NCBI GenBank assembly: GCA_963753105.1
Contig: CAVWBD010000001.1
Coordinates: forward strand, 434,001-498,000
DNA length: 64,000 nucleotides
Direction of reading: 5' to 3'
DNA from: SZUA-36 sp963753105
GTDB lineage: Bacteria > Pseudomonadota > Gammaproteobacteria > Xanthomonadales > SZUA-36
Part shown: piece by piece, positions 25,516 through 35,303 of the stretch
How positions within the stretch are numbered: position 1 is the stretch's first letter
Layout of the letters: each line of letters opens with the position of its first letter
The notes under the pieces: generated by a model
Database searches by the model: none
What the model saw: the letters and a program-made list of their open reading frames with translations, nothing else
What the model was told of the DNA's origin: nothing
Program-made: the position numbers and the translations under genes

Positions 25516-27531
25516 TTACAACAGCGGCACGATCAGCAGTGCAACGATGTTGATGATCTTGATCAGCGGGTTGATCGCAGGACCAGCGGTGTCCTTGTAC
25601 GGGTCACCCACGGTGTCGCCGGTAACCGACGCGGCATGCGCCTCGGTACCCTTGCCACCAAAGTTGCCGTCCTCGATGTATTTCTTGGCGTTATCCCACG
25701 CACCACCACCGGTGGTCATGGAGATCGCCACGAACAGACCGGTCACGATGGTGCCGATCAGCAAACCACCCAGTGCCTGCGGACCTAACACCACACCAAC
25801 AATGATCGGTACCAGCAACGGCAGCAACGAAGGAATAATCATTTCCTTGATGGCCGCCTTGGTCAGCAGGTCGACCGACTTGGCGTAATCGGGCTTGGTC
25901 GTGCCTTCCATGATGCCGTCGATCTCGCGGAACTGGCGGCGGACCTCGGTGATGATTGCGCCGGCTGCACGGCCCACGGCCTCCATGGCCATGGCGCCAA
26001 ACAGGAACGGGACCAGGCCACCGATGAACAGGCCGATGATGACCATGTGGTTGGACAGGTCGAAGGTCATCCCGGCGTAAGCGGTCTTGGACAGGCTGTG
26101 GGTATAGTCAGCAAACAAGACCAGCGCCGCCAGACCGGCGGAACCGATTGCATAACCCTTGGTGACCGCTTTGGTGGTATTACCCACCGCATCCAGCGCA
26201 TCGGTTGTCTTGCGCACGTCTGCAGGCAGTTCAGCCATCTCGGCAATGCCGCCGGCGTTGTCGGTAATCGGGCCGAAAGCGTCCAGTGCCACGATCATTC
26301 CGGTCATGGAAAGCATGCTGGTCGCAGCAATAGCGATGCCGTACAGGCCGGCCAGTTCATGGGCGCCCCAGATGGATGCGCACACGGCCAGCACAGGCAG
26401 TGCGGTTGCTTTCATTGAGACACCCAGGCCGGCGATGATGTTGGTAGCGTGACCCAGGGTCGATGCTTCGGCAATCAATTTGACCGGCTTGAAATCGGTG
26501 CCCGTGTAGTACTCGGTGATGAATACCATGGCAGCTGTGAGCACCAGGCCAATCAGGGCGGCGAAGTACAGGTTCATGGCGTTTTCACCCATCATCATCA
26601 TGGTGACGGGGTAAAACGCGATTGCAGCCAGTACACCGGATACGATGACACCCTTGTACAGCGCGGTCATGATCTTGCCGCCTTCCTTGGTACTGACGAA
26701 GAAAGTACCCAGTACGGAAGCAACGATTGACAGGGCACCCAGGACCATCGGATAAATGATCGCGTTGGGGCCCAGTGCCGACGCCGTCAGGCTGCCCAGC
26801 AGCATCGTGGCGACCAGTGTTACCGCGTAGGTTTCAAACAGGTCAGCCGCCATACCGGCGCAGTCACCCACGTTGTCACCCACGTTGTCAGCGATCACCG
26901 CTGGATTGCGTGGATCATCTTCCGGGATGCCAGCTTCTACTTTACCCACCAGGTCAGCGCCCACATCCGCACCCTTGGTGAAAATGCCACCACCGAGTCG
27001 TGCAAAAATGGAAATCAGGGAACCACCAAAAGCCAGTCCGACCAGTGCGTGCAGGGCATCCTCACTACTGGAGCCCATATTCTGCAACAAGGCATAGTAG
27101 CCAGCCACACCCAACAGGCCCAGTCCGACTACCAGCATGCCGGTGATGGCGCCACCACGGAAGGCGATTTGCAATGCCGGTTTAAGACCGGTGCGCGCAG
27201 CTTCGGCAGTACGTACGTTGGCGCGCACGGATACGAACATGCCAATGTAGCCCGCCAGAGCTGAAAAGATTGCGCCAATGGCGAAACCGATCGCCGTGGC
27301 CCAATCCAGGAAAAAGCCGACGACCACGAAAAGCAGTACACCGACGATGCCGATCGTCGAATACTGGCGATTCATGTAGGCGTTGGCGCCTTCGGTAATC
27401 GCTGCAGATATTTCCTGCATTTTTTCATTGCCAGGAGATTTTTTGACGATCCAGCTGGCCATGAAAACCCCGTATAAAACAGCCAGCAGGGACGCTCCCA
27501 TTGCCAGCCATAGTGCAATTCCACTATCCAT
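25516..27531 (-). CDS. hppA: Membrane-bound proton-translocating pyrophosphatase (K+-independent type)
   Basis: 671 aa, about 16 membrane helices. It couples PPi hydrolysis to proton export. The PPi-binding signature GADVGADLVGKVEAGIPEDD lies near residue 187, followed by NVGDNVGDCAGMAADLFE. The site that separates K+-dependent from K+-independent enzymes reads GNTTKAVTKGYAIGSAGLA (about residue 448): lysine where K+-dependent enzymes have alanine, which indicates the K+-independent H+-pumping class. ATG 27531 is preceded by GAGGGAG. It lies 92 bp downstream of pfp on the same strand. Confidence 0.96.
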   Translation of the reverse strand: MDSGIALWLAMGASLLAVLYGVFMASWIVKKSPGNEKMQEISAAITEGANAYMNRQYSTIGIVGVLLFVVVGFFLDWATAIGFAIGAIFSALAGYIGMFVSVRANVRTAEAARTGLKPALQIAFRGGAITGMLVVGLGLLGVAGYYALLQNMGSSSEDALHALVGLAFGGSLISIFARLGGGIFTKGADVGADLVGKVEAGIPEDDPRNPAVIADNVGDNVGDCAGMAADLFETYAVTLVATMLLGSLTASALGPNAIIYPMVLGALSIVASVLGTFFVSTKEGGKIMTALYKGVIVSGVLAAIAFYPVTMMMMGENAMNLYFAALIGLVLTAAMVFITEYYTGTDFKPVKLIAEASTLGHATNIIAGLGVSMKATALPVLAVCASIWGAHELAGLYGIAIAATSMLSMTGMIVALDAFGPITDNAGGIAEMAELPADVRKTTDALDAVGNTTKAVTKGYAIGSAGLAALVLFADYTHSLSKTAYAGMTFDLSNHMVIIGLFIGGLVPFLFGAMAMEAVGRAAGAIITEVRRQFREIDGIMEGTTKPDYAKSVDLLTKAAIKEMIIPSLLPLLVPIIVGVVLGPQALGGLLIGTIVTGLFVAISMTTGGGAWDNAKKYIEDGNFGGKGTEAHAASVTGDTVGDPYKDTAGPAINPLIKIINIVALLIVPLL

Positions 27532-27623
27532 TGATATCTCCCTCAAATTTTATAAAAATTAGCAGCGCTAAAACCGCGATATGGTAGCACAAATCGGTGT
27601 TACCAGAGCGCGGTTTAGGCTGT

Positions 27624-28886
27624 TTATAATTCAAATTCCGGCAGCTTTTTCGGCACCAGTATTTTTTTCATTTCAACGTACTTTGGCAGACCATCACGAT
27701 CATATGGCGGATAGTCTTCACCACGGATCAAGGGCTTTAAATAACGTCGTGCGGCAGCCGTGATACCAAGGCCATCCTTGCTGATAAAACGCCGCGGCAT
27801 CATCTTTTCACGGTTAGCCACCCGTGACAGGTCTGCCTCGCCGACTTTCCAGCGATACGGTTCATTGGAAACCCTGACCACGGTGGGCATGACGCCGGTC
27901 TTGCCCTGCAAGGCGAGTTCGACTGCCGCCTTGCCCATCGCATAGGCCTGCTCGACATCAATCCTGGAGGCCAGGTGACGGGCCGAACGTTGCAGGTAAT
28001 CGGATACGGCCCAATGGTTTTTGTAACCCAAAGCATCTGTGATCATGCCGGCCACTACCGGCGCCACACCCCCGAGCTGGGCATGGCCGAAGGCATCGCG
28101 CCGACCGGAATCAGCCAGGAACCGCCCATCCTTGTCCTTGACCCCTTCGGAAACCACGATGGAGCAATAACCGTACTTCTTGACCGAGCGCTCTACCTTG
28201 GCCAACAGGGCCTGCTCATCCAGGGGTAACTCCGGGAACAGGATGATGTGCGGCGGGTCGCCTTTTTTACGTTGTGCCAATCCGCCTGCTGCGGCGATCC
28301 AGCCTGCATGCCGGCCCATGACCTCAAGCACGAAGATCTTGGTGGAACTCGACGCCATCGAAGCGACATCGAGGCTCGCTTCCAGGATGGAGACGGCGAT
28401 GTACTTTGCGACCGAGCCAAAGCCCGGGCAGTTGTCAGTAATCGGCAGGTCATTATCGATGGTCTTGGGAACACCGATACATTGCACCGGAAAACCCATT
28501 TTCTTGCCGATTTGCGAAACCTTGTAAGCGGTATCCGCCGAGTCACCACCACCGTTGTAAAAAAAGTAGCCTATGTTATGAGCCTTGAAGACTTCGATCA
28601 GTCTTTCGTACTGGGCGCGACTCTCATCGATGCCCTTGAGCTTGAAACGACAGGAACCGAATGCACCACCCGGCGTATGACGCAGCGCGGCGATATCCGA
28701 CTTGCGCTCCTTGCTGGTATCGATCAGTTCCTCATTTAGGATGCCGATAATACCGTCCTTGCCGGCGTAGACCTTGCCCAGTTTGTCCCTGTTCTGACGT
28801 GCGGTTTCGATCAACCCACAGGCCGTGGCATTGATAACCGGTGTAACACCGCCGGACTGTGCATAAAGTAAATTTTTCTTGGCCAT
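27624..28886 (-). CDS. pfp: Pyrophosphate-dependent 6-phosphofructokinase
   Basis: 420 aa. Reversible phosphorylation of fructose-6-P with PPi instead of ATP. It begins MAKKNLLYAQSGGVTPVINA. The PPi-type active site reads FYNGGGDSADTA (about residue 110; ATP enzymes have GGDGS there), followed by GVPKTIDNDLPITD (about residue 136) and FVLEVMGRHAGWIAAAGG. In Methylococcus and relatives pfp and a proton-pumping PPase gene are co-transcribed, and the same pair occurs here (pfp then hppA). Glycolysis/gluconeogenesis or sedoheptulose phosphate turnover can thus be tied to the PPi pool. It is divergent from adk. Confidence 0.93.
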   Translation of the reverse strand: MAKKNLLYAQSGGVTPVINATACGLIETARQNRDKLGKVYAGKDGIIGILNEELIDTSKERKSDIAALRHTPGGAFGSCRFKLKGIDESRAQYERLIEVFKAHNIGYFFYNGGGDSADTAYKVSQIGKKMGFPVQCIGVPKTIDNDLPITDNCPGFGSVAKYIAVSILEASLDVASMASSSTKIFVLEVMGRHAGWIAAAGGLAQRKKGDPPHIILFPELPLDEQALLAKVERSVKKYGYCSIVVSEGVKDKDGRFLADSGRRDAFGHAQLGGVAPVVAGMITDALGYKNHWAVSDYLQRSARHLASRIDVEQAYAMGKAAVELALQGKTGVMPTVVRVSNEPYRWKVGEADLSRVANREKMMPRRFISKDGLGITAAARRYLKPLIRGEDYPPYDRDGLPKYVEMKKILVPKKLPEFEL

Positions 28887-28978
28887 GATATTCCTTGGGT
28901 TTTCTATCTGTTCTGCATTGACTTGCTTGTGATGAGGGGTTAGCGTTGACGCCTATTTTAGTGGACGGGAGCCGTCTC

Positions 28979-29557
28979 ATGCGAGTTGTAATTTTAGGCC
29001 CACCGGGCTCAGGAAAAGGCACCCAGGCAGCCATGCTGGTCGAACACCTGGGTGTACCCCATATTTCGACCGGTGCGCTGTTGCGCGACGCGGCAAAACA
29101 AGGCACCGAACTGGGTATCAAAGCCAAGATCATTATCGATAAGGGTGAGTTGGTCCCGGATGAAATCATGTTGGGCCTCGTCGAGGAACGCCTTGGCCAG
29201 GCTGATGTGGCCAACGGGTTTATCCTGGATGGTTATCCGCGTAATGTGTCGCAAGCCAGGTCACTGGACCAGATGCTGGAGCGTCTCGGCCAACCGGTTG
29301 AAGAAGCCATCCACATCGACGTTGATCCGGAGGTGATCATCGAACGCATCGCCAACCGGGCAAAACTGGAAGGACGCAGCGACGATAGTGAAGAAACCGT
29401 CAAAAACCGTCTTCGGGTGTATGCCGAGCAAACCGCACCCGTGGCCGATTACTACGAGGAATCGGGTCTGCTGACCCGGGTCTGGGGACACGGCGATATC
29501 GACGAGATACTGCAACGCATCCTCAGCGTGCTAGACATAAGCACCCAGCTCGACTGA
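28979..29557 (+). CDS. adk: Adenylate kinase (short-LID form)
   Basis: 192 aa. Catalyses 2 ADP = ATP + AMP. The P-loop is VVILGPPGSGKGTQAAML (residues 3-20), then HISTGALLRDA, GFILDGYPRN and a short LID (RAKLEGRSDDSEETVKNRL) without the zinc-binding insertion, hence shorter than the 214-aa E. coli enzyme. The ATG at 28979 has GGGAG 7 nt upstream; the open frame from 28946 is an over-extension. It is divergent from pfp, whose product also handles phosphate-energy currency. Confidence 0.95.
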   Translation: MRVVILGPPGSGKGTQAAMLVEHLGVPHISTGALLRDAAKQGTELGIKAKIIIDKGELVPDEIMLGLVEERLGQADVANGFILDGYPRNVSQARSLDQMLERLGQPVEEAIHIDVDPEVIIERIANRAKLEGRSDDSEETVKNRLRVYAEQTAPVADYYEESGLLTRVWGHGDIDEILQRILSVLDISTQLD

Positions 29558-29598
29558 GTCACAGTTTGAATGGTTCTCACCCGGTTTAGCTGCAGGTC

Positions 29599-30111
29599 AT
29601 GACCGGTTTTCCTGTGCAATCTGTCTTCTTGAGCCTGGCAAACCTGCTGTTTTTACGCGGGGGGCCCCAGCACCTGCCTGCATCCTGGCCGTTGACAATA
29701 TTCCTGCTGGCAGTCTACGTGGTACAGAACCTCCTTACCGGGCAGCAATTTGAAGATGAATCTGCCGCGGCAAAAAGCCTGGTGGCAATATCCCTGCAAA
29801 TTGCGATCGTGGCAGGTTTACTCAGGTGGCGGCATTTCCAGGAACGATTTGCACAAACCCTTGGCTCCCTGGTTGGTGTCGGTATTGTTTTCAACTCGAT
29901 CACCTGGGTGCTTTTGAACCAGTCCGACCCGACCCAGTCCCAGCCGGGATTGGCATTGGCCTGGTTTGGGGTTTTTCTGTGGAGCCTGTTTGTTGACGCC
30001 CATATTTATCGTCACGCACTTGCAGTCAGTCTGTCTCTGGGTATGCTGGTGACAGTGATGATGCTCGCGGCAAGCTATATTTTTATCGATTTACTGTTTT
30101 TGGGGGGGTAA
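29599..30111 (+). CDS. Polytopic inner-membrane protein of unknown function
   Basis: 170 aa with about five or six hydrophobic helices (for example WPLTIFLLAVYVVQNLL, SLVAISLQIAIVAGLL, SLVGVGIVFNSITWVLL, SLGMLVTVMMLAASYIF). No catalytic motif recognised. The stop overlaps the mpl start (TAATG), so the two are translationally linked; it lies 41 nt after adk. A Yip1-like or transporter-accessory role would be guesswork. Confidence 0.7.
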   Translation: MTGFPVQSVFLSLANLLFLRGGPQHLPASWPLTIFLLAVYVVQNLLTGQQFEDESAAAKSLVAISLQIAIVAGLLRWRHFQERFAQTLGSLVGVGIVFNSITWVLLNQSDPTQSQPGLALAWFGVFLWSLFVDAHIYRHALAVSLSLGMLVTVMMLAASYIFIDLLFLGG

Positions 30112-31469
30112 TGAAAATTCATATCCTGGGTGCATGTGGCACCTTCATGGGCGGTGTCGCCATATTGGCCCGGCGGGCGGGCCACGACGTGTCCGGCGCC
30201 GACCAGCACACCTATCCGCCGATGAGCACCCTGTTGGAACGTGAGGGTATTGCGTTACACGAGGGTTACAGTGCCGAGCCCATGCATGACACCCCGGACC
30301 TGGTCATTATCGGCAACGCCCTGAGCAGGGGAAATCCGGCGGTTGAGTACGTGCTCGACAAACGCCTGCGTTATACCTCTGGCCCGCGCTGGTTGGGGGA
30401 AAATTACCTGCGCGATCGCAAGGTTATTGCGGTAGCCGGCACCCACGGTAAAACCTCGACCGCAAGCATGGTGGCATGGATGCTGGAATTCGCCGGTTTG
30501 AACCCGGGTTTTTTGATCGGTGGCGTGCCCCTGGATTTCAATGTCTCCGCACGAGAAGGAAGTGATTTCTTTGTCGTCGAGGCAGACGAATATGACACCG
30601 CTTTTTTTGACAAGCGCTCCAAGTTTGTCCATTACCGGCCCCACATTGCCACCCTCAACAACCTGGAATACGACCACGCGGACATTTTCCCGGACCTGGC
30701 GGCCATTGAAACCCAGTTTCACCACTTGATGCGCACCATCCCGGGTAACGGGATCGTCATCAGCAATGGTGATGATGCGAATATCGAGCGTGTGCTGGCG
30801 CGGGGTTGCTGGAGCCGGTTACAACGTTTTTCCTTCGAGGCCAAGCATGACTGGCAAGTGGAATTGGTGGTTGCTGATGGCAGCGTGTTGCGTTTTCTTT
30901 ACCAACAGCAGGAAATGGGTGTTCTGGAATGGTCCCACTGCGGCAGCCACAATGCCCTGAATGCCGTAACGGCGCTGGCTGCTGCCGTCGCGGCAGGGGT
31001 TTCAGCCGATGTGGCTATCGATGCGCTGGCTTCATTCAAGGGCGTCAAGCGACGACTCGAACTGATCGCCCTGCACAATGATATCCACGTCTACGATGAC
31101 TTCGCTCATCACCCAACAGCCATCAGGCTGACACTAGAGGGTTTGCGGCGCAAAGTCGGAAATGCGCGCATCCTGGTGGGCCTGGAGCCACGTAGTAATA
31201 CCATGCGTGCGGGTGTGCATGCAGATGAACTGGGACCGGCCTTGATTGCCGCAGACCGGGTCTGGCTGAAAACCAGCGAAGGTATTGACTGGGACCCGCA
31301 GGTTGCCCTCGCGCCACTCGAGGGCCGCTGCAAGGTTGTCACACGCGTCGATGACATGCTGCGCGAAATGCAAGCCAAGCTGCGCCCGGGCGATCATGTC
31401 ATTTTTATGAGTAACGGCGGATTCGAAGCGGCCCCGAAACGGCTTGCTGCTCACCTGAAGGACGGGTGA
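30111..31469 (+). CDS. mpl: UDP-N-acetylmuramate:L-alanyl-gamma-D-glutamyl-meso-diaminopimelate ligase
   Basis: 452 aa. Recycles murein tripeptide by ligating it to UDP-MurNAc. It begins MKIHILGACGTFMGGVAILA. The Mur-ligase ATP site is IAVAGTHGKTSTASMVAWML (about residues 104-123). Substrate-side motifs are VEADEYDTAFFDKRSKFVHY (about residue 155) and DDFAHHPTAI (about residue 330), which set Mpl apart from MurC. AmpD, another murein-recycling enzyme, is encoded at 54.9 kb. Confidence 0.96.
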   Translation: MKIHILGACGTFMGGVAILARRAGHDVSGADQHTYPPMSTLLEREGIALHEGYSAEPMHDTPDLVIIGNALSRGNPAVEYVLDKRLRYTSGPRWLGENYLRDRKVIAVAGTHGKTSTASMVAWMLEFAGLNPGFLIGGVPLDFNVSAREGSDFFVVEADEYDTAFFDKRSKFVHYRPHIATLNNLEYDHADIFPDLAAIETQFHHLMRTIPGNGIVISNGDDANIERVLARGCWSRLQRFSFEAKHDWQVELVVADGSVLRFLYQQQEMGVLEWSHCGSHNALNAVTALAAAVAAGVSADVAIDALASFKGVKRRLELIALHNDIHVYDDFAHHPTAIRLTLEGLRRKVGNARILVGLEPRSNTMRAGVHADELGPALIAADRVWLKTSEGIDWDPQVALAPLEGRCKVVTRVDDMLREMQAKLRPGDHVIFMSNGGFEAAPKRLAAHLKDG

Positions 31470-32066
31470 GCAACATCGATATACCGCTGTTCCCGCTACC
31501 CGTCGTGCTGTTCCCGGGTGGCCACCTGCCTTTGCGAATATTTGAACCACGTTATCTCGACATGGTGCGTGAATGCAGCGCCACGGATGGGTGTTTTGGG
31601 GTTTGCCTTCTCAACAACCGGCAGGATGCAGATCGCCCGGCCACCCACCTGCGTGTTGGAACAACGGCAAAAATTATTGATTTCTCAAGTCTCGATGGTG
31701 GATTACTTGGAATTGTTGCCCGTGGTGAGAAACGTTTTATCATCCGCTCAACACAGATGCGTGACAACGGTCTGCTGATGGCAAAGGTCAATATACTGGC
31801 TGAAAGTGCGCCTACTCGAAGTACCTGAACAATTCTCGGTGTTGTCCCTGATCGCCGCACGCATGATGGAGCAGGTGGGTGATCGTTATCCCTCGTTCCA
31901 ACCGGCTGATCTCCAGGACGTGGTCTGGCTCGGTTACCGGCTTGCGGAGTTGTTGCCGCTGGAAAATACCGAACGTCAATCCTTATTACAGCTCAGTGAT
32001 CCATTGCAACGCCTGCAGGTCCTGCTGGAGTTGCTGCCGCGTTTTCAGGAACCCGGTGGAGGCTGA
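31466..32066 (+). CDS. Lon N-terminal (LON substrate-binding) domain protein (one frameshift)
   Basis: A stand-alone LON domain, about 199 aa after correction. It begins at a GTG overlapping the mpl stop (GTGA): IPLFPLPVVLFPGGHLPLRI, FEPRYLDMVREC, GVCLLNNRQD. The second half is one frame over from about 31804 (RLLEVPEQFSVLSLIAARMM to QRLQVLLELLPRFQ). One extra A in a run (GAAAG) would account for the break. It has no protease domain. Similar small proteins occur across proteobacteria; their role is unknown. Confidence 0.78.
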
Positions 32067-34042
32067 GGGCTCTTGATCAGCAGCATGTCGTCGGTGGTGT
32101 GTTGAACCTGGAACACCCCGGCTTCCCTGGCCAGGCGCCGCAATGTTTCATCAGCGGCGGGTCGCGCGCTCCAGAAACTGAAAAGCTTCATTTTCTGAAC
32201 CAGCAATTCCTCCGCCACCAATCCTAAATAGACGGCATGCCCACCAGGTACCAGGCGTACACCGGAATCCCAGATACGCACGGTTTCCTGCTTCATCGGA
32301 TCACCACCCAACCTGTGCAACAACAGGCTGTCGGCATGACCGATAAAATCCCTTTTCAGGGGTGGCAGGGTGGTTTCGGTGGGCTCGGGGTTCATTGACA
32401 GAACGACCCAACGCCAATTGGCCGGTTGCGCCTGCTGCCAACCATGGCTTGCCAGAGCATCCGCGAACTCCCGTGGCTCACCGGCAAACTGGAAATTGAA
32501 CTCTCGCACTGCAACCCGCTTTGACTGGGTGCGCTCACGCGGCAGGGTCTGCCAGGCATCGTTCCACCAATCCTGCTGAGGGATTTCCTGTTGTGACAAG
32601 GGCTGCCTTAACGCCTCGATGTCCTGGTCCAGGTTTTGATCCACCTGCCAGGCGAAAGTCACACCCAGCATGCCAAAGAAGATCAGGCTGGCTGCCAGGC
32701 CGTTGAATGGTCTTAAGGCGCGCTGGCGGTACGCAATACCCACCACGAATGTCCAGGCCATACCCAGCCCTACACCCATCAGGGCCCCGCTGAGCCAGTC
32801 AAGGCCGAGGTACAGCCTGGCCAGGATCATCAATACCAGCAGCAAGCCCGTGATCACGTACGGCCATTTGCGTTTCCGGCGGCGTAACTCCCTGGCCACC
32901 ATCACGGCGAAATAACCCAGGATCACGGTGGCCAGTGTCAATGCTGCGCTCGGGTCATGTGGTGCATTGACGCCTTCCTCGGTAAATATGGGGGTTGCCC
33001 GCAGCGTCCAGCCCAACAGTAATTGCAGCACCACGCCACCGCCCATTGCCACCAGCCAGTGCAGGGCCGCCTTTTGCCGGCCCGCGCCGATCAGCCACAA
33101 CAACACCGCCACCGATGTCGGTATCAACACCCACAGGCGTGATAACTGGGTCAACGCGACCATCAACGGGTCAGTCACGTGGTTCCTGAGGCTTAATGCG
33201 TAATCCTGGACGGCCTGGTCTATGGTCTGTGGATGAGTCGAGAAGGGTGACAGGAACAACAACAGCACCGTGCCCCAGAAAATAAGCACCAGCAGCAAAC
33301 CCATCATCGTGATGGATAACACTTCGGGCTGTGATGAATCCAACAAGGGCCCGACAATACGTCCAAAGGCCGGGTGGCGGCGCAACCAGCGTATGAAGTG
33401 TCTCAACCAACGGGCCGAACGGCTCGCGAGCAGTTCGTAAAGGGTCCAGATCAACCACCAGGTAAACCACAAGGCCACCACCGCGATCACCAGCACCAAC
33501 GACATCCGGCCGGCGTACTCTGATGCAACCTCCAATGAAGCGCCAAACAACATGCCGGGCACCAGGTAAGCAGGTGTCCAGACGATACACGCCGGTATAT
33601 CCACCAACAAGAAACGACGTGGTGACAGCCCCAGCATCCCGGAAGTGATCGGGATCACCGGTCTCAATGGCCCGATAAAGCGACCGATCACGACGCTCTT
33701 GGGACCATGTACACGGAAATAGTCACGCCCCCTTTCCAGCATCCGTGGAAAACGGTTGAATGGCCAGGTTTCAGCCAGGTGTTCCCGGTAACGGCGGCCG
33801 AGTGCATAACTGGAAACATCACCGGCCAGTGCGCCCAGCGTGCCCATCAACCAGATCGGTAACATGTCCATTGCACCCAGGCTGATAAAGGCCCCCAGAC
33901 CGAACAGGATGATGATGCCCGGCACCAGGATACCCACGAAAGCGAGTGACTCCACGAAGGACATGATGAATACCCAGAAACCAGCCCAACCGGGGTTGTT
34001 CCCGAGCCAGTCAAGCAGGTTTTGTGTCCAGGTGGTGTCCAT
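32045..34042 (-). CDS. DedA-PAP2-LssY three-domain membrane protein
   Basis: 665 aa. Residues 1-200 are a DedA/SNARE-associated domain (GILVPGIIILFGLGAFISLG; GRFIGPLRPVIPITSGMLGL with the conserved arginine and proline residues), a family linked to phospholipid scrambling. Residues ~255-440 form a PAP2-like region of membrane helices. Residues ~480-665 match the soluble LssY C-terminal domain (FNFQFAGEPREFADALASHG, LLHRLGGDPMKQETVRIWDS). The PAP2 catalytic motifs are degraded: the PSGH position reads DPSAAL (about residue 362), and the SR-x5-H-x3-D motif reads ARLYLGLDWLSG (about residue 407). It probably lacks lipid phosphatase activity. Its 3' end overlaps the LON gene by 22 nt. Confidence 0.87.
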   Translation of the reverse strand: MDTTWTQNLLDWLGNNPGWAGFWVFIMSFVESLAFVGILVPGIIILFGLGAFISLGAMDMLPIWLMGTLGALAGDVSSYALGRRYREHLAETWPFNRFPRMLERGRDYFRVHGPKSVVIGRFIGPLRPVIPITSGMLGLSPRRFLLVDIPACIVWTPAYLVPGMLFGASLEVASEYAGRMSLVLVIAVVALWFTWWLIWTLYELLASRSARWLRHFIRWLRRHPAFGRIVGPLLDSSQPEVLSITMMGLLLVLIFWGTVLLLFLSPFSTHPQTIDQAVQDYALSLRNHVTDPLMVALTQLSRLWVLIPTSVAVLLWLIGAGRQKAALHWLVAMGGGVVLQLLLGWTLRATPIFTEEGVNAPHDPSAALTLATVILGYFAVMVARELRRRKRKWPYVITGLLLVLMILARLYLGLDWLSGALMGVGLGMAWTFVVGIAYRQRALRPFNGLAASLIFFGMLGVTFAWQVDQNLDQDIEALRQPLSQQEIPQQDWWNDAWQTLPRERTQSKRVAVREFNFQFAGEPREFADALASHGWQQAQPANWRWVVLSMNPEPTETTLPPLKRDFIGHADSLLLHRLGGDPMKQETVRIWDSGVRLVPGGHAVYLGLVAEELLVQKMKLFSFWSARPAADETLRRLAREAGVFQVQHTTDDMLLIKSPQPPPGS

Positions 34043-34147
34043 TGGTAGTCGTATTAACCATGGTAATTCAACAGGTGGTTATAATACGGGATTGATCCGG
34101 CGCCTGCCCGTTGCAGGAATAATTGATAACAACAATCCGTAACGGAC

Positions 34148-35293
34148 ATGAACAACAACCATTACGACCGAACCTATGTCGAATCATTAACCGGTTTACG
34201 TGGTGTTGCAGCCCTGTTCGTTTTCATATTCCATTATGGATCGCTAAATCCGGGTATCCGGCTGGATTTGACCGTTCCGATCATCGGCACAGCACTGCAA
34301 TTCCCGCTGGGCTTTGGTTTTGCCGGCGTGGACCTGTTTTTTGTTCTAAGTGGTTTCCTGTTGACATTGCCTTTTGCACGCGCTGCATTGACCGGGAAAA
34401 AACACCCACCACTGGGGCGTTATTACAAGAGACGGTTGTTACGGGTCTTCCCTGCCTATTACACACAACTCTTTATCATCCTGATCATCGGTGGCTGGTT
34501 TGTTACCTGGAAATCGCTGGATGGTGTTTCCCTGCTGGCCCACTTGACCATGTTCTTCAATATGGGCTGGAACCAGGTCCGGCCGATGGTGGGTCTCTGG
34601 TGGACCCTGCCGGTTGAATTGTTGTTTTACCTGATGCTACCGGCGGTCGCCTTGTTCCTGCGCCCGAGACGCTGGGTCTTTTTCCTGTCGGCCGGTATTG
34701 TGCTGAGTATCCTGTACCGCTACTGGTCATCAGCGCAGCTCGGCACGGTAACCCCGGCAGGTGTCTTTCTGCTCGCTTCACAAATACCCGGGTCTTTACC
34801 CGAGTTCCTGCTCGGTGCGACCGCTGCACTCATCGTCCAATGGTCTGATGTCAATACCAACGGGAAACCACCGGCCTGGTTGCTCGAGGTCATGTTCCTG
34901 CTCGGTGCCGTGTTGACCGTAATGTGGCTCTGGGGTGTATTACTGCCAAATGTTTCGGCTTATTGGAGAGGTCACTGGAGCATGCTGGTCGCCCCGTCGG
35001 TGCTGGGTCTACCGCTGTCACTAATGGTGATAAGCCTTTACTGGGGCAGCCGGATCGGCCGGGTACTTTTTGCCAACCCGGTGATCTACTACCTGGGCCT
35101 GGTCAGCTACAGCCTGTACCTGTGGCACTTTGTCGTCCTGCAACAAATCCCGGTCGTGCTGGGTGAGGCCGACGCAAACCTGACCGGTTTGAGCAGGTTC
35201 ATGGTTTCGTCAATCCTGGTGGTGCTGGTATCGAGTGTTAGTTATTTCCTTTTTGAACGGCCTTTCTTCCGTTTGAAAAACAAGCCCCGTTAG
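34148..35293 (+). CDS. Acyltransferase 3 (OafA/WecH-type) family protein
   Basis: 381 aa integral membrane O-acyltransferase. It begins RTYVESLTGLRGVAALFVFI with the catalytic-region FHYGS and the GVDLFFVLSGFLLTLPFARA block (about residues 60-80), RYYKRRLLRVFPAYY, and about ten helices ending FLFERPFFRLKNKPR. The family adds acetyl or other acyl groups to sugars of LPS, exopolysaccharide or peptidoglycan. The substrate is unknown; LPS genes lie 12 kb away. It is convergent with hemL. Confidence 0.9.
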   Translation: MNNNHYDRTYVESLTGLRGVAALFVFIFHYGSLNPGIRLDLTVPIIGTALQFPLGFGFAGVDLFFVLSGFLLTLPFARAALTGKKHPPLGRYYKRRLLRVFPAYYTQLFIILIIGGWFVTWKSLDGVSLLAHLTMFFNMGWNQVRPMVGLWWTLPVELLFYLMLPAVALFLRPRRWVFFLSAGIVLSILYRYWSSAQLGTVTPAGVFLLASQIPGSLPEFLLGATAALIVQWSDVNTNGKPPAWLLEVMFLLGAVLTVMWLWGVLLPNVSAYWRGHWSMLVAPSVLGLPLSLMVISLYWGSRIGRVLFANPVIYYLGLVSYSLYLWHFVVLQQIPVVLGEADANLTGLSRFMVSSILVVLVSSVSYFLFERPFFRLKNKPR

Positions 35294-35303
35294 TTGTTCT
35301 TCC

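Noticed and set aside
25315..25788. 157-codon plus-strand frame running from the repeat into hppA antisense
   Set aside because: It starts inside the dispersed palindromic repeat and continues antisense to hppA; not a gene.
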